Shown here: one piece after another, positions 9,026 to 17,090 of the stretch
How positions within the stretch are numbered: the first letter of the stretch is position 1
Layout of the letters: every line of letters starts with the position of its first letter
NCBI GenBank assembly: GCA_030430715.1
Contig: JAUIJZ010000018.1
Coordinates: forward strand, 1 to 43,806
Direction of reading: 5' to 3'
Origin: Alphaproteobacteria bacterium
GTDB lineage: Bacteria > Pseudomonadota > Alphaproteobacteria > Caulobacterales > Aquidulcibacteraceae
DNA: 43,806 bases
Translations under genes and position numbers: made by a program
Notes under the pieces: model-generated
Seen by the model: the letters and a program-made list of their open reading frames with translations, nothing else
Told to the model about the DNA's origin: nothing
Databases searched by the model: none

Positions 9026-9943
9026 ATGAAAATTGTACTGCAAACAGCTGCGGTCGCGCTAGCGTTGAGTCTCAGCGTGGCGCCCGCGCAAGCGCAACGC
9101 ATCAATTCGGGCGGCCAAGGTCAGTACGGCCGCGTGAGCCTGGAAACGGGGTTTGAACCCGATCCCTATATGGTCAGCGTCTTGGCCGGCGGCCCTGTGG
9201 ACGCTGGCAGCCTCTCGCCGGATTGCAATGGCGCGTTGTCGGAGCGCGCATCGTTCACGCTCAATTATCGCGCGGGCGACACGCTGCCGCTGATCATCTC
9301 CGCCGTTTCGGAAGCCGATACCGTGCTCGCCGTGCGTGGCCCCGACCGGCAATGGTCGTGCAACGACGATGCCGATCTTCTGAACCCGGCGGTGCGCTAT
9401 GACGCGCCGCGCAGCGGGCGCTATCAAATCTGGGTCGGCAGCTACGATCCTGAGCAGACCGCCACTGCGATGTTGTACATTTCCGAGATCGGCACAGGCG
9501 TGATGTTCGCGGATGTATCTTCCGCCGCTTCGCCGCCGGATTGGTCGCTCGACCCGGCCTATGGCGTGATCGACTTGGTTTCCGGTTTTCAGCCTGATCC
9601 GCACATGCAGGACATCTTGGCGGGCGGGGAGTACGATGCGTCCAATCTTCAGCCCAATTGCAGAGGCTGGATCGCAACCGCGCCGGATTATCGCGTCAAC
9701 TTCACGGCGGGTAATAACAACCTGCCGCTGATCTTCTCCGTGAATTCCGACTCGGACACGACGCTGGTCATCAATGGCCCGAACGCCGATTGGATTTGCG
9801 ATGACGATGGCGGTGAAAACCTCAATCCATCGGTCCGCCTCGACTCGCCTGCCTCGGGTCAGTACGACATTTGGGTCGGCACCTATTCGCAAGGGCCGCT
9901 ACAAGAATCGACGCTGCATGTGTCGGAGTTGACGAGCCAGTAA
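9026..9943 (+). CDS. Exported protein with two tandem PPC-like domains
   Basis: A 305-residue secreted or periplasmic protein of unknown function. Residues 1-24 (MKIVLQTAAVALALSLSVAPAQAQ) are a signal peptide. The mature part is an internal duplication: residues about 33-153 and 183-303 align, each containing GFxPDPxM...LAGGxxDAxxLxPxC, a DTxLxxxGPxxxWxC(N/D)DD strand, LNPxVRxDxPxSGxYxIWVG(S/T)Y, and a final xLxVSE. Each repeat has one Cys pair (PDC...WSC and PNC...WIC), probably a disulfide. This resembles the jelly-roll pre-peptidase C-terminal (PPC) fold often found beside secreted proteases, but no catalytic domain is attached. The ribosome binding site is GGGGTGAG. A strong terminator follows directly. 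It appears to be a single-gene transcript between mutL and the gloA operon. Confidence 0.8.
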   Translation: MKIVLQTAAVALALSLSVAPAQAQRINSGGQGQYGRVSLETGFEPDPYMVSVLAGGPVDAGSLSPDCNGALSERASFTLNYRAGDTLPLIISAVSEADTVLAVRGPDRQWSCNDDADLLNPAVRYDAPRSGRYQIWVGSYDPEQTATAMLYISEIGTGVMFADVSSAASPPDWSLDPAYGVIDLVSGFQPDPHMQDILAGGEYDASNLQPNCRGWIATAPDYRVNFTAGNNNLPLIFSVNSDSDTTLVINGPNADWICDDDGGENLNPSVRLDSPASGQYDIWVGTYSQGPLQESTLHVSELTSQ

Positions 9944-9964
9944 GGCGCGTAATTTCAGGAAAAC

Positions 9965-10001
9965 AGGGCCGCGTCCTCGACGGACGCGGCCCTTTCTTTT
10001 T
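9965..10001 (+). terminator. Rho-independent terminator
   Basis: Twelve-base-pair stem AGGGCCGCGTCC / GGACGCGGCCCT with a five-base loop, followed by TTTCTTTTT. It ends the transcript of the tandem-domain exported protein and overlaps the last codon of the convergent gloA. Confidence 0.93.
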
Positions 10002-10482
10002 ACCAGCTGCCGGTGTTTGGCATCGACGCCCACGGTTCTTGCGGCGCCAGATGCTCGCCCTCTTGCAAAAGCTCGACGGAAATGCCGTCCGGCGAGCGCA
10101 CGAACGCCATGTGCCCATCGCGCGGCGGACGATTGATTGTGACGCCGCCATCCATCAGTTTTTGGCAAGCAGCGTAGATGTCCTTCACGCGGTAGGCGAG
10201 GTGGCCGAAATTGCGCCCACCTGAATATTCGTGCTCATCCCAATTATAGGTGAGCTCAACTTCCGGCGGGCGTACGCCCTGCGCTACGGTCGCGATGCTC
10301 TCGACGCCCGATTGGGGCATATCCTTCACGGCGGCGACATCGTCTGGTGCGGCTAGAAAGATCAGCGTGAAGCGGCCTTTTTCATTATCGAAACGGCGCG
10401 TCTCGACGAGGCCGAGCTTGCTGAAGAAGTCGAGCGTGGCGTCGAGATCGCCGACGCGGATCATGGTGTGCAGATAGCGCAT
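10000..10482 (-). CDS. gloA: Lactoylglutathione lyase (glyoxalase I)
   Basis: Glyoxalase I isomerises the methylglyoxal-glutathione hemithioacetal to S-lactoylglutathione, the first step of cytosolic methylglyoxal detoxification. The 160-residue protein has the VOC fold: [14 protein letters not shown] with His5, [12 protein letters not shown] with the first Glu, FGHLAYRV with the second His, and ISVELLQ with the last Glu, matching the four metal ligands of the E. coli nickel enzyme. The ATG at 10482 gives the canonical start; the frame upstream belongs to the preceding Nudix gene region. It lies 19 bases downstream of the Nudix gene on the same strand, so the two are probably one operon. Its end meets the terminator of the convergent gene. 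Confidence 0.93.
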   Translation of the reverse strand: MRYLHTMIRVGDLDATLDFFSKLGLVETRRFDNEKGRFTLIFLAAPDDVAAVKDMPQSGVESIATVAQGVRPPEVELTYNWDEHEYSGGRNFGHLAYRVKDIYAACQKLMDGGVTINRPPRDGHMAFVRSPDGISVELLQEGEHLAPQEPWASMPNTGSW

Positions 10483-10501
10483 ATTGTCTCCTCGGTGCGG
10501 C

Positions 10502-10975
10502 CTACCATGTAGCGCTGAGCGGGGCGTCTTCAAAGACCTCCATCAGACGCCGGCGCGTGGCGGGCGAGATGTCTTCAGGTAGATCGCCGAGCGCAAAGAA
10601 CCCGCGTTCGACGATCTCGCCAGTTTCATGCGCCACGCAAGTGCTCCAGTTGGCGATGCGGTAAAGCGCAATGTGATCGTTGGGAAAATTGGCGTGGTTG
10701 GCATAGAAGCCGAGCAGTGCGGGCGCGTCCGTCGGCGTGACGCCTGCTTCTTCTTCAAGCTCTCGCGCCAGCGCTTCGAGCGCGGTTTCGCCCTTTTCGA
10801 CGCCGCCTCCGGGAAAATGCCAGCCCGGCGTATAGGAATGGCGCACGAGCAGCACGCGCCCAGCTTCGTCCACGACCAGCCCGCGCACGCCAAGCGTCAT
10901 CGAGCGGCGCATGCGCCACCATGCGAAGAAAACTGGCTTCAGCACCGGCTCCATCTTGATGCGCCAGCTTGTCAT
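10502..10975 (-). CDS. Nudix hydrolase
   Basis: A 157-residue Nudix enzyme that would hydrolyse a nucleoside diphosphate linked to another group. The Nudix box is complete: [20 protein letters not shown] continuing EAGV, fitting GX5EX7REUXEEXGU. The N-terminal part ([19 protein letters not shown]) resembles the NUDIX proteins with substrates such as ADP-ribose or oxidised nucleotides, but the substrate cannot be deduced. It is the first gene of a two-gene minus-strand unit with gloA and is divergent from folP (35 bases between starts). Pairing with glyoxalase suggests a general metabolite-damage theme; that is inference. Confidence 0.9.
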   Translation of the reverse strand: MTSWRIKMEPVLKPVFFAWWRMRRSMTLGVRGLVVDEAGRVLLVRHSYTPGWHFPGGGVEKGETALEALARELEEEAGVTPTDAPALLGFYANHANFPNDHIALYRIANWSTCVAHETGEIVERGFFALGDLPEDISPATRRRLMEVFEDAPLSATW

Positions 10976-11010
10976 ACGATCTCTAATGTCCCTACTAAGC
11001 CGCGTTTGTC

Positions 11011-11850
11011 ATGGCTCGCGATTTGAAACAACACGCCTTGCCGTCGCCCAAGCTTGCGGGCGGGCCTTATGTCATGGGCGTGCTCAATCTCACGCCGGAT
11101 TCGTTTTCCGATGGCGGCAAATGGGCGCGCGATGGCGCCAAGACGCATGCGCTTGCCATGCTGGAAGCAGGCGCCGATCTGATCGACATCGGCGGTGAGT
11201 CGACGCGCCCCGGCGCCGCGCCTGTGGATACTGCCGAGGAGATCGCGCGGATCGTGCCGATGGTCGAAGCCGTGCGTGCGGCAGCCCAGGCGCCGATCTC
11301 GATCGATACGATGAAGCCGGAGGTCGCGCGCGCTGCGGTCAAAGCGGGCGCGATGATTTGGAATGACGTTCAGGCGCTGCAAGCGCCAGGCGCTCTTGAG
11401 GCCGCGGCAGAGCTCGGTTGCCCTGTAATGGTCATGCACATGCAGGGCGAGCCGCGCACGATGCAGGCCAATCCGTTTTATGAAGATGTGGTCGGTGAGG
11501 TGATCGCGTTTCTGCGCGCGCGTGTGCAAGCGGCGAGAGAATCCGGCGTGCGCGAGATCTGGGCCGATCCCGGCATTGGTTTCGGCAAAACGCTGGACCA
11601 CAATCTGGCCTTGCTCAATGCGACCGCGCGCATCGGCGAGGAAACCGGTTGCCCGGTTCTGATCGGCGCCTCGCGCAAGCGCTTTATTCAGGCCATCGAT
11701 GCGCGCGCTGCGGACGCAGGGCGCGACCGGGTCGGCGGCTCCGTAGCCGCGGCCTTGCTCGCGGCGCAAAAAGGCGCGGCCATGGTGCGCGTGCATGATG
11801 TGGCGGAAACGGTGCAGGCGCTCAAAGTGTGGCGCGCGTTGCAGGGTTAG
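11011..11850 (+). CDS. folP: Dihydropteroate synthase
   Basis: FolP condenses 6-hydroxymethyl-dihydropterin diphosphate with p-aminobenzoate in folate synthesis and is the sulfonamide target. The 279-residue protein shows the signature VMGVLNLTPDSFSDGG (about residues 21-36), DIGGESTRPGA, SIDTMKP, WNDV, MHMQGEP with the pterin-site region, DPGIGFGKT, GASRKRFI and a final VRVHDV. All loops that bind pterin and pABA are intact. ATG at 11011 lies just after the divergent Nudix start. The stop overlaps by four bases the end of the convergent kptA. A second folate gene, folE, is found at 33.5 kb, but the two are not in one operon. Confidence 0.96.
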   Translation: MARDLKQHALPSPKLAGGPYVMGVLNLTPDSFSDGGKWARDGAKTHALAMLEAGADLIDIGGESTRPGAAPVDTAEEIARIVPMVEAVRAAAQAPISIDTMKPEVARAAVKAGAMIWNDVQALQAPGALEAAAELGCPVMVMHMQGEPRTMQANPFYEDVVGEVIAFLRARVQAARESGVREIWADPGIGFGKTLDHNLALLNATARIGEETGCPVLIGASRKRFIQAIDARAADAGRDRVGGSVAAALLAAQKGAAMVRVHDVAETVQALKVWRALQG

Positions 11851-12386
11851 AGCCGCGATAGATAGCGCGGCGCGACCCAATCGGTGAGCCAAACGCCATT
11901 GCTGCTGGCAAAGAACACTGCGCCGTCTGCGTGCATGGTCGCGGCGGCGACTTGAAGGATCACGGCGCTCCCACGCCGCGCGCCGACGCGCCGGGCGGTT
12001 TGCGTGTCCGGCGAGAGGTGCACGTGATGGCGCTGCATTTTACGCAAACCTTCCTGCAAGATGGCGGGCAGGAAACGCTCAACCGTTCCGTGAAACAGCA
12101 TGCTTGGCGGCGCCATGGGGGTCAGATCGAGTTTGATCGCAACCGAGTGACCTTGCCGGGCGCGAATACGCGAAAGATCGGGCGCGAGTTCGAAGCGCTG
12201 CTTGTCATTCTCTTCGACGACCCGCAGCAGCGTATCGATGTCGCTCGGCAGGCGCGCCGCCGCGAGCGCCGCCAGGATGCTATCGAGCGGGGCCCAACCT
12301 TGCGCGTCGAGCAAAAGGCCCGCTTCGTTGGGCCGATGGCGCAGCCAGCGGGAAAGTGTCTTGGAAATGCGCACCATGTCAGCCAT
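11847..12386 (-). CDS. kptA: RNA 2'-phosphotransferase (KptA/Tpt1 family)
   Basis: KptA/Tpt1 moves an internal RNA 2'-phosphate to NAD+, giving ADP-ribose 1'',2''-cyclic phosphate. In eukaryotes it finishes tRNA splicing; its bacterial substrate is unclear. The 179-residue protein has the family motifs: ISKTLSRWLRHRP (first catalytic Arg-His), RIRARQGHS, LFHGT, a KMQRHHVHLS stretch, VGARRGSAVILQV and NGVWLTDWVAPRYL. I chose the ATG at 12386 (MADMVRISK). An ATG at 12398 would overlap the first codon of the divergent thiD, so the two genes start almost back to back. The window also has rtcB, which makes 3'-5' junctions without a 2'-phosphate, so KptA is not needed for that reaction. Confidence 0.92.
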   Translation of the reverse strand: MADMVRISKTLSRWLRHRPNEAGLLLDAQGWAPLDSILAALAAARLPSDIDTLLRVVEENDKQRFELAPDLSRIRARQGHSVAIKLDLTPMAPPSMLFHGTVERFLPAILQEGLRKMQRHHVHLSPDTQTARRVGARRGSAVILQVAAATMHADGAVFFASSNGVWLTDWVAPRYLSRL

Positions 12387-12396
12387 GTGAAGGCTC

Positions 12397-13224
12397 ATGA
12401 CACAGGGTTCTAAGGGCGACAAATTCCAAGGCCGCGTTCTGATCGTTGCCGGTTCGGATTCCGGCGGCGGAGCGGGCATCCAGGCTGACATCAAATCCGT
12501 CACGGCGCTCGGAGGCTATGCCATGACGGCGATCACGGCGGTTACGGTGCAGAATACGCTCGGCGTCACCAATGTGCACGCCGTGCCGCCAGCCATCGTG
12601 CGTGAGCAGATTGAGGTGGTGATCGGCGATCTCGGCGCCGATGTGTGGAAGCTGGGCATGCTGGGCTCGGCGGAGCATGCGCGTGAGGTGACGAATGCCT
12701 GGTATGATGTGGGCGGGGGCGCGCCGGTTGTGCTCGATCCGGTCATGATCGCCAAGGGCGGCGCGGCGCTGCTGGCGGAAGACGCTATCGCCGTGATCCG
12801 CGACGAAATGGCGCCGATTGCGGCGATCATCACGCCGAACGCGCCCGAAGCCGAGGCGCTGACCGGTATAGAAGTCCGAAATCTCGATGGGCAAAAGCGC
12901 GCGGCGGAAATTCTTGTCGGCAAACTCGGCGCATTCTCCGCTCTGGTGAAAGGTGGGCATGTGCCGGGCGCTATCGTGCGCGATGTTCTGTACACGCGCG
13001 AGGGCGTGCGCGTGTTCGAAAGTCCGCGTATCGAAACCCGCGCCACGCACGGCACCGGGTGCACGCTGGCTTCGGCGATCGCCGCACATTTGGCGCATGG
13101 TGCAAGCTTGGCGGACGCAGTGGAGCAGGCGCGCGCCTATCTAATGGAAGCCATTCGCCGCGCGCCCGGGTTTGGCCAAGGCCACCAGCCGCTTGGGCAC
13201 AATTGGACGTGCAAGGCGCCGTGA
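12397..13224 (+). CDS. thiD: Hydroxymethylpyrimidine/phosphomethylpyrimidine kinase
   Basis: ThiD phosphorylates HMP and HMP-phosphate for thiamine synthesis. The 275-residue ribokinase-fold protein shows GSDSGGGAGIQADIK (residues about 20-34), GGYAMTAITAVTVQN, KLGMLGS, VVLDPVMIAKGG, ITPNAPEAEALTG, LVKGGH and the anion-hole/catalytic ATHGTGCTLASAIA near the end. The C-terminus GFGQGHQPLGHNW is also typical. There is no TPP riboswitch: the start codon almost touches that of the divergent kptA, so no leader is possible unless transcription begins inside kptA. No other thiamine synthesis gene is adjacent. Confidence 0.95.
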   Translation: MTQGSKGDKFQGRVLIVAGSDSGGGAGIQADIKSVTALGGYAMTAITAVTVQNTLGVTNVHAVPPAIVREQIEVVIGDLGADVWKLGMLGSAEHAREVTNAWYDVGGGAPVVLDPVMIAKGGAALLAEDAIAVIRDEMAPIAAIITPNAPEAEALTGIEVRNLDGQKRAAEILVGKLGAFSALVKGGHVPGAIVRDVLYTREGVRVFESPRIETRATHGTGCTLASAIAAHLAHGASLADAVEQARAYLMEAIRRAPGFGQGHQPLGHNWTCKAP

Positions 13225-13343
13225 GCGGTGAGCGCGTGGCGGCCATTCCCCAGCCGCGCGAACGCTTAACCGGCGACAGCGCTGGCATGGACGCGCACGA
13301 GCGGCCATATCTAAAAGCTGAAGCTGGGAAGCCTGCGGCGCGT

Positions 13344-14351
13344 ATGAAAATCTGGATCGTTCACGCTTTCACGGATCGTGTTTTCACGGGCAATCCAGCG
13401 GCCGTTGTGCCGCTGGAGCGTTGGCTGCCGGACAGTGTGCTGCAAACCATCGCCGCCGAGAACAAATTGTCCGAGACCGCTTTCGTGGTGTCGACGGGGC
13501 TCAAGGGCAATTACCAGCTGCGCTGGTTCACGCCAGCCACCGAAGTGCCGCTATGCGGCCACGCCACGCTCGCGGCCGGAGCGGTGCTGCTTTCGGAGGT
13601 TGAGCCCGGGCTCGAAGTCGTTGTGTTCGATACGCATGCCGGCGCGCTCGTCGTGCGGACGACGGAAGAGGGCTACACGCTCGATCTGCCGCGCCGCCAG
13701 CGCGCGCCGTGGGCCGCGCCGGATGAACTCGCGGCGGCGCTGGGTGTGGACGAATTCGCCGATGCGTTCGTCGGCGAATATGCGTGCGTGGTGCTGGAAG
13801 ATGAGGCCGCATTGCGTGGGCTGAAGCCTGATTATGCAGCGCTGGATCAAATTGTGCGTGGCCCCCGCCAGGGGTGTCTGGTGGTCACGGCGCCGGCCGA
13901 CGAAGGCAAGCCGTACGATTTCGTGTTGCGCTTCTTTGCCCCGGGTGTGGGCTTGAACGAAGATCCGGTCACAGGTTCGGCCTTTGCCGATGTCGCGCCC
14001 TATTGGTGCGATCGCTTCGACATGGAAAGCGTCGTCGGTTTTCAGGCCTCCAAGCGTGGCGGCTATGCGCGCGCGATCCAGACGCTGGCGAGCGTTCGCC
14101 TTGCCGGGCAGGTGGCGGTGTATCTGCGCGGCGAACTCGATCCGGCGATCGGCCGGCTTAACAACCGGTCCGCCGAAGAGCTGGAGGCGCCGCGCCGTAA
14201 GAAGCGCCGCGCCAAGCGCGATTTGCCGGCGATTTTCGAGGAACAGCCGCTCGGCCCCGATGCCGCGCTGCGCCCGCCGACGGCGCATCCCACGCCGCCT
14301 GAGCTCAATGGCCCGCCATCGCCGCGTATCGTCCTCACGGATCCCGATTGA
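13344..14351 (+). CDS. PhzF-family isomerase/epimerase
   Basis: A 335-residue protein of the PhzF family (diaminopimelate-epimerase fold). Family markers are VHAFTDRVFTGNPAAVV near the N-terminus, the catalytic Glu44 in NKLSETAFV, the duplicated-fold strand RWFTPATEVPLCGHATLA, FAPGVGLNEDPVTGSA and GYARAIQ. These proteins are often of unknown substrate; PhzF itself isomerises an aminodeoxychorismate derivative in phenazine synthesis, but no phenazine genes are here. Residues after about 270 form a charged, Pro-rich tail (EAPRRKKRRAKRDLPAIF) that most PhzF proteins lack. The ATG at 13344 starts the conserved region; the longer frame from 13059 runs through thiD. Confidence 0.85.
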   Translation: MKIWIVHAFTDRVFTGNPAAVVPLERWLPDSVLQTIAAENKLSETAFVVSTGLKGNYQLRWFTPATEVPLCGHATLAAGAVLLSEVEPGLEVVVFDTHAGALVVRTTEEGYTLDLPRRQRAPWAAPDELAAALGVDEFADAFVGEYACVVLEDEAALRGLKPDYAALDQIVRGPRQGCLVVTAPADEGKPYDFVLRFFAPGVGLNEDPVTGSAFADVAPYWCDRFDMESVVGFQASKRGGYARAIQTLASVRLAGQVAVYLRGELDPAIGRLNNRSAEELEAPRRKKRRAKRDLPAIFEEQPLGPDAALRPPTAHPTPPELNGPPSPRIVLTDPD

Positions 14352-14389
14352 GGGCTTGAACCGCGCGTCCGCGCGCGCACACTCCGCCT

Positions 14390-16528
14390 ATGACGCAACT
14401 TCCCGGATTGCCTGGCGCCCGCGCGCCGCTGACCGATGCGCTGCAAGAGGCATTGGCTTTATTTCGAGGCGGGCAATTCGAAGCCGCCGAAGCTGCGGCG
14501 CGGCAATTTTTGACCGCCAATCCCAAGCATGGCGAGGCGCTGAACCTGCTGGGCGGCATCGCGCTGGAGCGCGGCGATGCGGAAGCGGCGGCAGCACATC
14601 TTGAAGCAGCGGCGCGGCATGCCGAGCGCAATCCGTTCATTTGGTTCAACCTTGGCCGCGCTCTGCGCCGCACCGGTGCGCCGGTGAAAGCGCTGCAGAA
14701 GTTTCGCAAGGCGGCGGCGCTGAAACCTGATTTCGCCGAAGCACATGGGCAGATGGGGGAGACGCTGCGCGGCATGGGGCAAATCCGCGAAGCCGAACAA
14801 GCCTATCGCGCGGCGCTGCGCATACAGCCCAACATGGCCGCGGCGTTGAACGGGCTCGGCCTTATTGCTCTGGGCGCGCGTAAAAGCGCGGATGCGGTGG
14901 CGTGTTTTCAAGCTGCTATTGCGGCGTCGGCGGAAAATGCGCCGGGGCGAGCCACGCTTTACGCGAATTTGGGTCAGTCGCTCTTGCAGCAGGGCGAAGG
15001 CGATGCGGCGCGTTTAGCGCTGCTGGCCGCCTATCTGCGTGCGCCGGATCAGGGCGATTTTGCGCGCGCACTGGCGCGCAGCCTACGCCATGTGAAAGAG
15101 GCGCCTGAACATACCTTTATGCGCGATGCGCTGATCGCGCTGCTGACGCGAGACGACGTTAATCCGCGTTCGCTGGCGACGGCGGCGCTTTCGGTGTTGC
15201 GCCGCTCCTATGATTTCGCCGCGCCGGCGCCAGAGCTGTTCGCCGACGAGCTGTTTCTAGCTTTGTTGCACCGCGCGCCGATCCCGGATGCGGACTTGGA
15301 GGCGGCGCTGCGCGGCGCACGCGCGAAAATGCTCGCGGCTGCCGTGGCTGGCGGCGCTCCGACGTTCGATCTGGAATTCGCCTGTGCGTTGGCGCTGCAA
15401 TGCCACCTGAACGAGTTCGTCTATTTCGTCAGTGCCGAGGAGGAGGCGCTGCTGGCGCAGCTTGCGCTCGGCGAGGATTGGCGCGCCTGGGCTGCATCGG
15501 CGTGTTACCGCCCGCTGGATGATGAGTTCCCGCGCAGCACAGCGCCCGAGGCGTTTGCGCCGCTGGTGCGCGCGCATCTCGATAATCCCGAACGTGAGCG
15601 TGCGCTGGCGCAAAGTGTGCGCACCTTGAAGCCGCTGGAGGATGACGTTTCGCGCGCGGTGCAAGCGCAATACGAGGGGAATCCTTATCCGCGCTGGACC
15701 GGATTTGACCGCACCACGCCGCGGCCTTTGCGCGAAATTGTGCGTCAGATGTTGCCGCACTTAAGCGAACGAGAATTGCCGGATATAGCCGCGCCGCGCG
15801 TGCTGCTGGCTGGCTGCGGTACGGGACAGGAAACGATGGGCATAGTTTCAGCTTATGCAGGGGCGACGGTGCTTGCGCTTGATTTGAGCCGCGCTTCCAT
15901 CGGTTACGGCATGCGTAAGCTGGCCGAATATGGAGTTGAGGGTGTTGAGCATGTGCATGGCGACATTCTCGACCTTGGTTTAATCGAGGAACGCTTCGAT
16001 CTTGTACACTCGTTCGGCGTGATCCATCACATGCGCGAGCCGGAGCGCGGCATGGCGGCCTTAAGTGCACGGTTGAAGCAGGGCGGGTTGGCGCGAATTG
16101 GGATTTATAGCGAGATCGGCCGCGCCTCGGTGGTTGCCGGGCGCGCGTGCATTGCCGAGCGCGGTTATACGCAGGATGCGAGCGGTTTGCGCGCGGCGCG
16201 CAACGATATGATGCGCGAGAACGATCCCGCGCTTGCGCCGCTGATGAGCCCGGCTTCGGATTTTTGGACGGCATCCGATTGCCGTGACCTCATTTTTCAT
16301 GTCAACGAGCACCGCTACACGCTGCCTCAGATCGGCGCGATGTTGGGCGCGTCCGGGCTGGAATTTCTCGGTCTTGAAGTGAGCAATCCCGCCGATGCGT
16401 TGGCGTTTTCCGCGGCACATCCCGATCCGCAGGCTGCGCGGTCTATCGATGCTTGGCATGCGTTCGAAACCGCGCATCCGGATGCGTTCGGCAATACCTA
16501 TCGCATCTGGGCGCGCAAGGTGGCTTAA
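14390..16528 (+). CDS. TPR-repeat protein fused to a SAM-dependent methyltransferase
   Basis: A 712-residue cytoplasmic fusion. Residues about 15-230 hold tetratricopeptide repeats (for example LNLLGGIALERGDAEAAAAH, FIWFNLGRALRRTGAPVKAL, EAHGQMGETLRGMGQIREAE, ALNGLGLIALGARKSADAVA). Then comes a helical stretch, and a class I methyltransferase from about 440: QYEGNPYPRW before motif I RVLLAGCGTGQETMGIVSAY (about 468-487), LALDLSRASIGYG, HVHGDILDL, SFGVIHHM and the late CRDLIFHVNEHRYTLPQI. Fusions like this in alphaproteobacteria carry the PYPRW element but their substrates are mostly unknown. It begins 38 bases after the PhzF gene, so it may be cotranscribed. Confidence 0.82.
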   Translation: MTQLPGLPGARAPLTDALQEALALFRGGQFEAAEAAARQFLTANPKHGEALNLLGGIALERGDAEAAAAHLEAAARHAERNPFIWFNLGRALRRTGAPVKALQKFRKAAALKPDFAEAHGQMGETLRGMGQIREAEQAYRAALRIQPNMAAALNGLGLIALGARKSADAVACFQAAIAASAENAPGRATLYANLGQSLLQQGEGDAARLALLAAYLRAPDQGDFARALARSLRHVKEAPEHTFMRDALIALLTRDDVNPRSLATAALSVLRRSYDFAAPAPELFADELFLALLHRAPIPDADLEAALRGARAKMLAAAVAGGAPTFDLEFACALALQCHLNEFVYFVSAEEEALLAQLALGEDWRAWAASACYRPLDDEFPRSTAPEAFAPLVRAHLDNPERERALAQSVRTLKPLEDDVSRAVQAQYEGNPYPRWTGFDRTTPRPLREIVRQMLPHLSERELPDIAAPRVLLAGCGTGQETMGIVSAYAGATVLALDLSRASIGYGMRKLAEYGVEGVEHVHGDILDLGLIEERFDLVHSFGVIHHMREPERGMAALSARLKQGGLARIGIYSEIGRASVVAGRACIAERGYTQDASGLRAARNDMMRENDPALAPLMSPASDFWTASDCRDLIFHVNEHRYTLPQIGAMLGASGLEFLGLEVSNPADALAFSAAHPDPQAARSIDAWHAFETAHPDAFGNTYRIWARKVA

Positions 16529-16534
16529 AACGCG

Positions 16535-17089
16535 CTACCAGCGCACGCCTTGTTCGGTCGTCTTGGCGACGATGGGGCGTTCGTAGGAGGGGTCGTCCTT
16601 GCTCCAGATCGGCTTCAGGAAGCCTTTGACCGCATCGGAATGCACCCAGCTTGGATCGCAATCGGCTGTCATCTCGATGGTGCAGCGGCGCGTGAGAATG
16701 CGCCACTCGCCATTGCGTTTTTCGAGCTGATCGAGATAGCGCCCCAGCGCGATGGTGGTTTTGCTTTCATCTTTCCAGGCAAGCCCGCCCATCACGTACG
16801 ACTCGCAATAGGCGGTATCGCCGTCGAGTTCACACAGATGATTGGTGATGTTGTGGCTGGTCGCGCGAAAGAATTTTGCGTGGCCGGCATTGGCGCGTTC
16901 TGGATAGAGCGGAGCCGGGTGATGGAAGGCGCCGTGCTCGTCGATCCCTTCGGGCCACCAGCATGAAGCGATCTGATCGACGTCCTGCCTGTCCCGCGCG
17001 CGGCTTTCGCGCACGATGCAATCGTGGATGTCCTGGCGATCCTTCAAATTCTGAACGGTTGCTTTGAGGTATTCAAGTTCAGTGGTCAT
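16535..17089 (-). CDS. SnoaL-like (NTF2-fold) protein
   Basis: A 184-residue protein with the cone-shaped SnoaL_4/NTF2-like fold found in polyketide cyclases, steroid isomerase-like enzymes and ring-hydroxylating dioxygenase small subunits. Seen: LKDRQDIHDCIVRESRARDRQDVDQI, CWWPEGIDEHGAF, HNITNHLCELDGDTAYCESYV, ALGRYLDQLEKRNGEWRILTR and the end WSKDDPSYERPIVAK. Start chosen at the ATG at 17089, which begins MTTELEYLKATVQNL; the longer frame runs into the upstream gene. The start codon follows the stop of the exported protein gene by one base, so the two are very probably co-translated. The substrate is not evident. Confidence 0.82.
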   Translation of the reverse strand: MTTELEYLKATVQNLKDRQDIHDCIVRESRARDRQDVDQIASCWWPEGIDEHGAFHHPAPLYPERANAGHAKFFRATSHNITNHLCELDGDTAYCESYVMGGLAWKDESKTTIALGRYLDQLEKRNGEWRILTRRCTIEMTADCDPSWVHSDAVKGFLKPIWSKDDPSYERPIVAKTTEQGVRW

Positions 17090-17090
17090 G

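Noticed and set aside
12387-12500. TPP riboswitch in front of thiD
   Set aside because: There is no untranslated leader: the kptA start codon is only about 10 bases from the thiD start on the other strand.
13225-13343. Start of the PhzF gene upstream at 13059
   Set aside because: The longer frame would overlap thiD by 165 bases and its translation is a basic, low-complexity sequence without family similarity.
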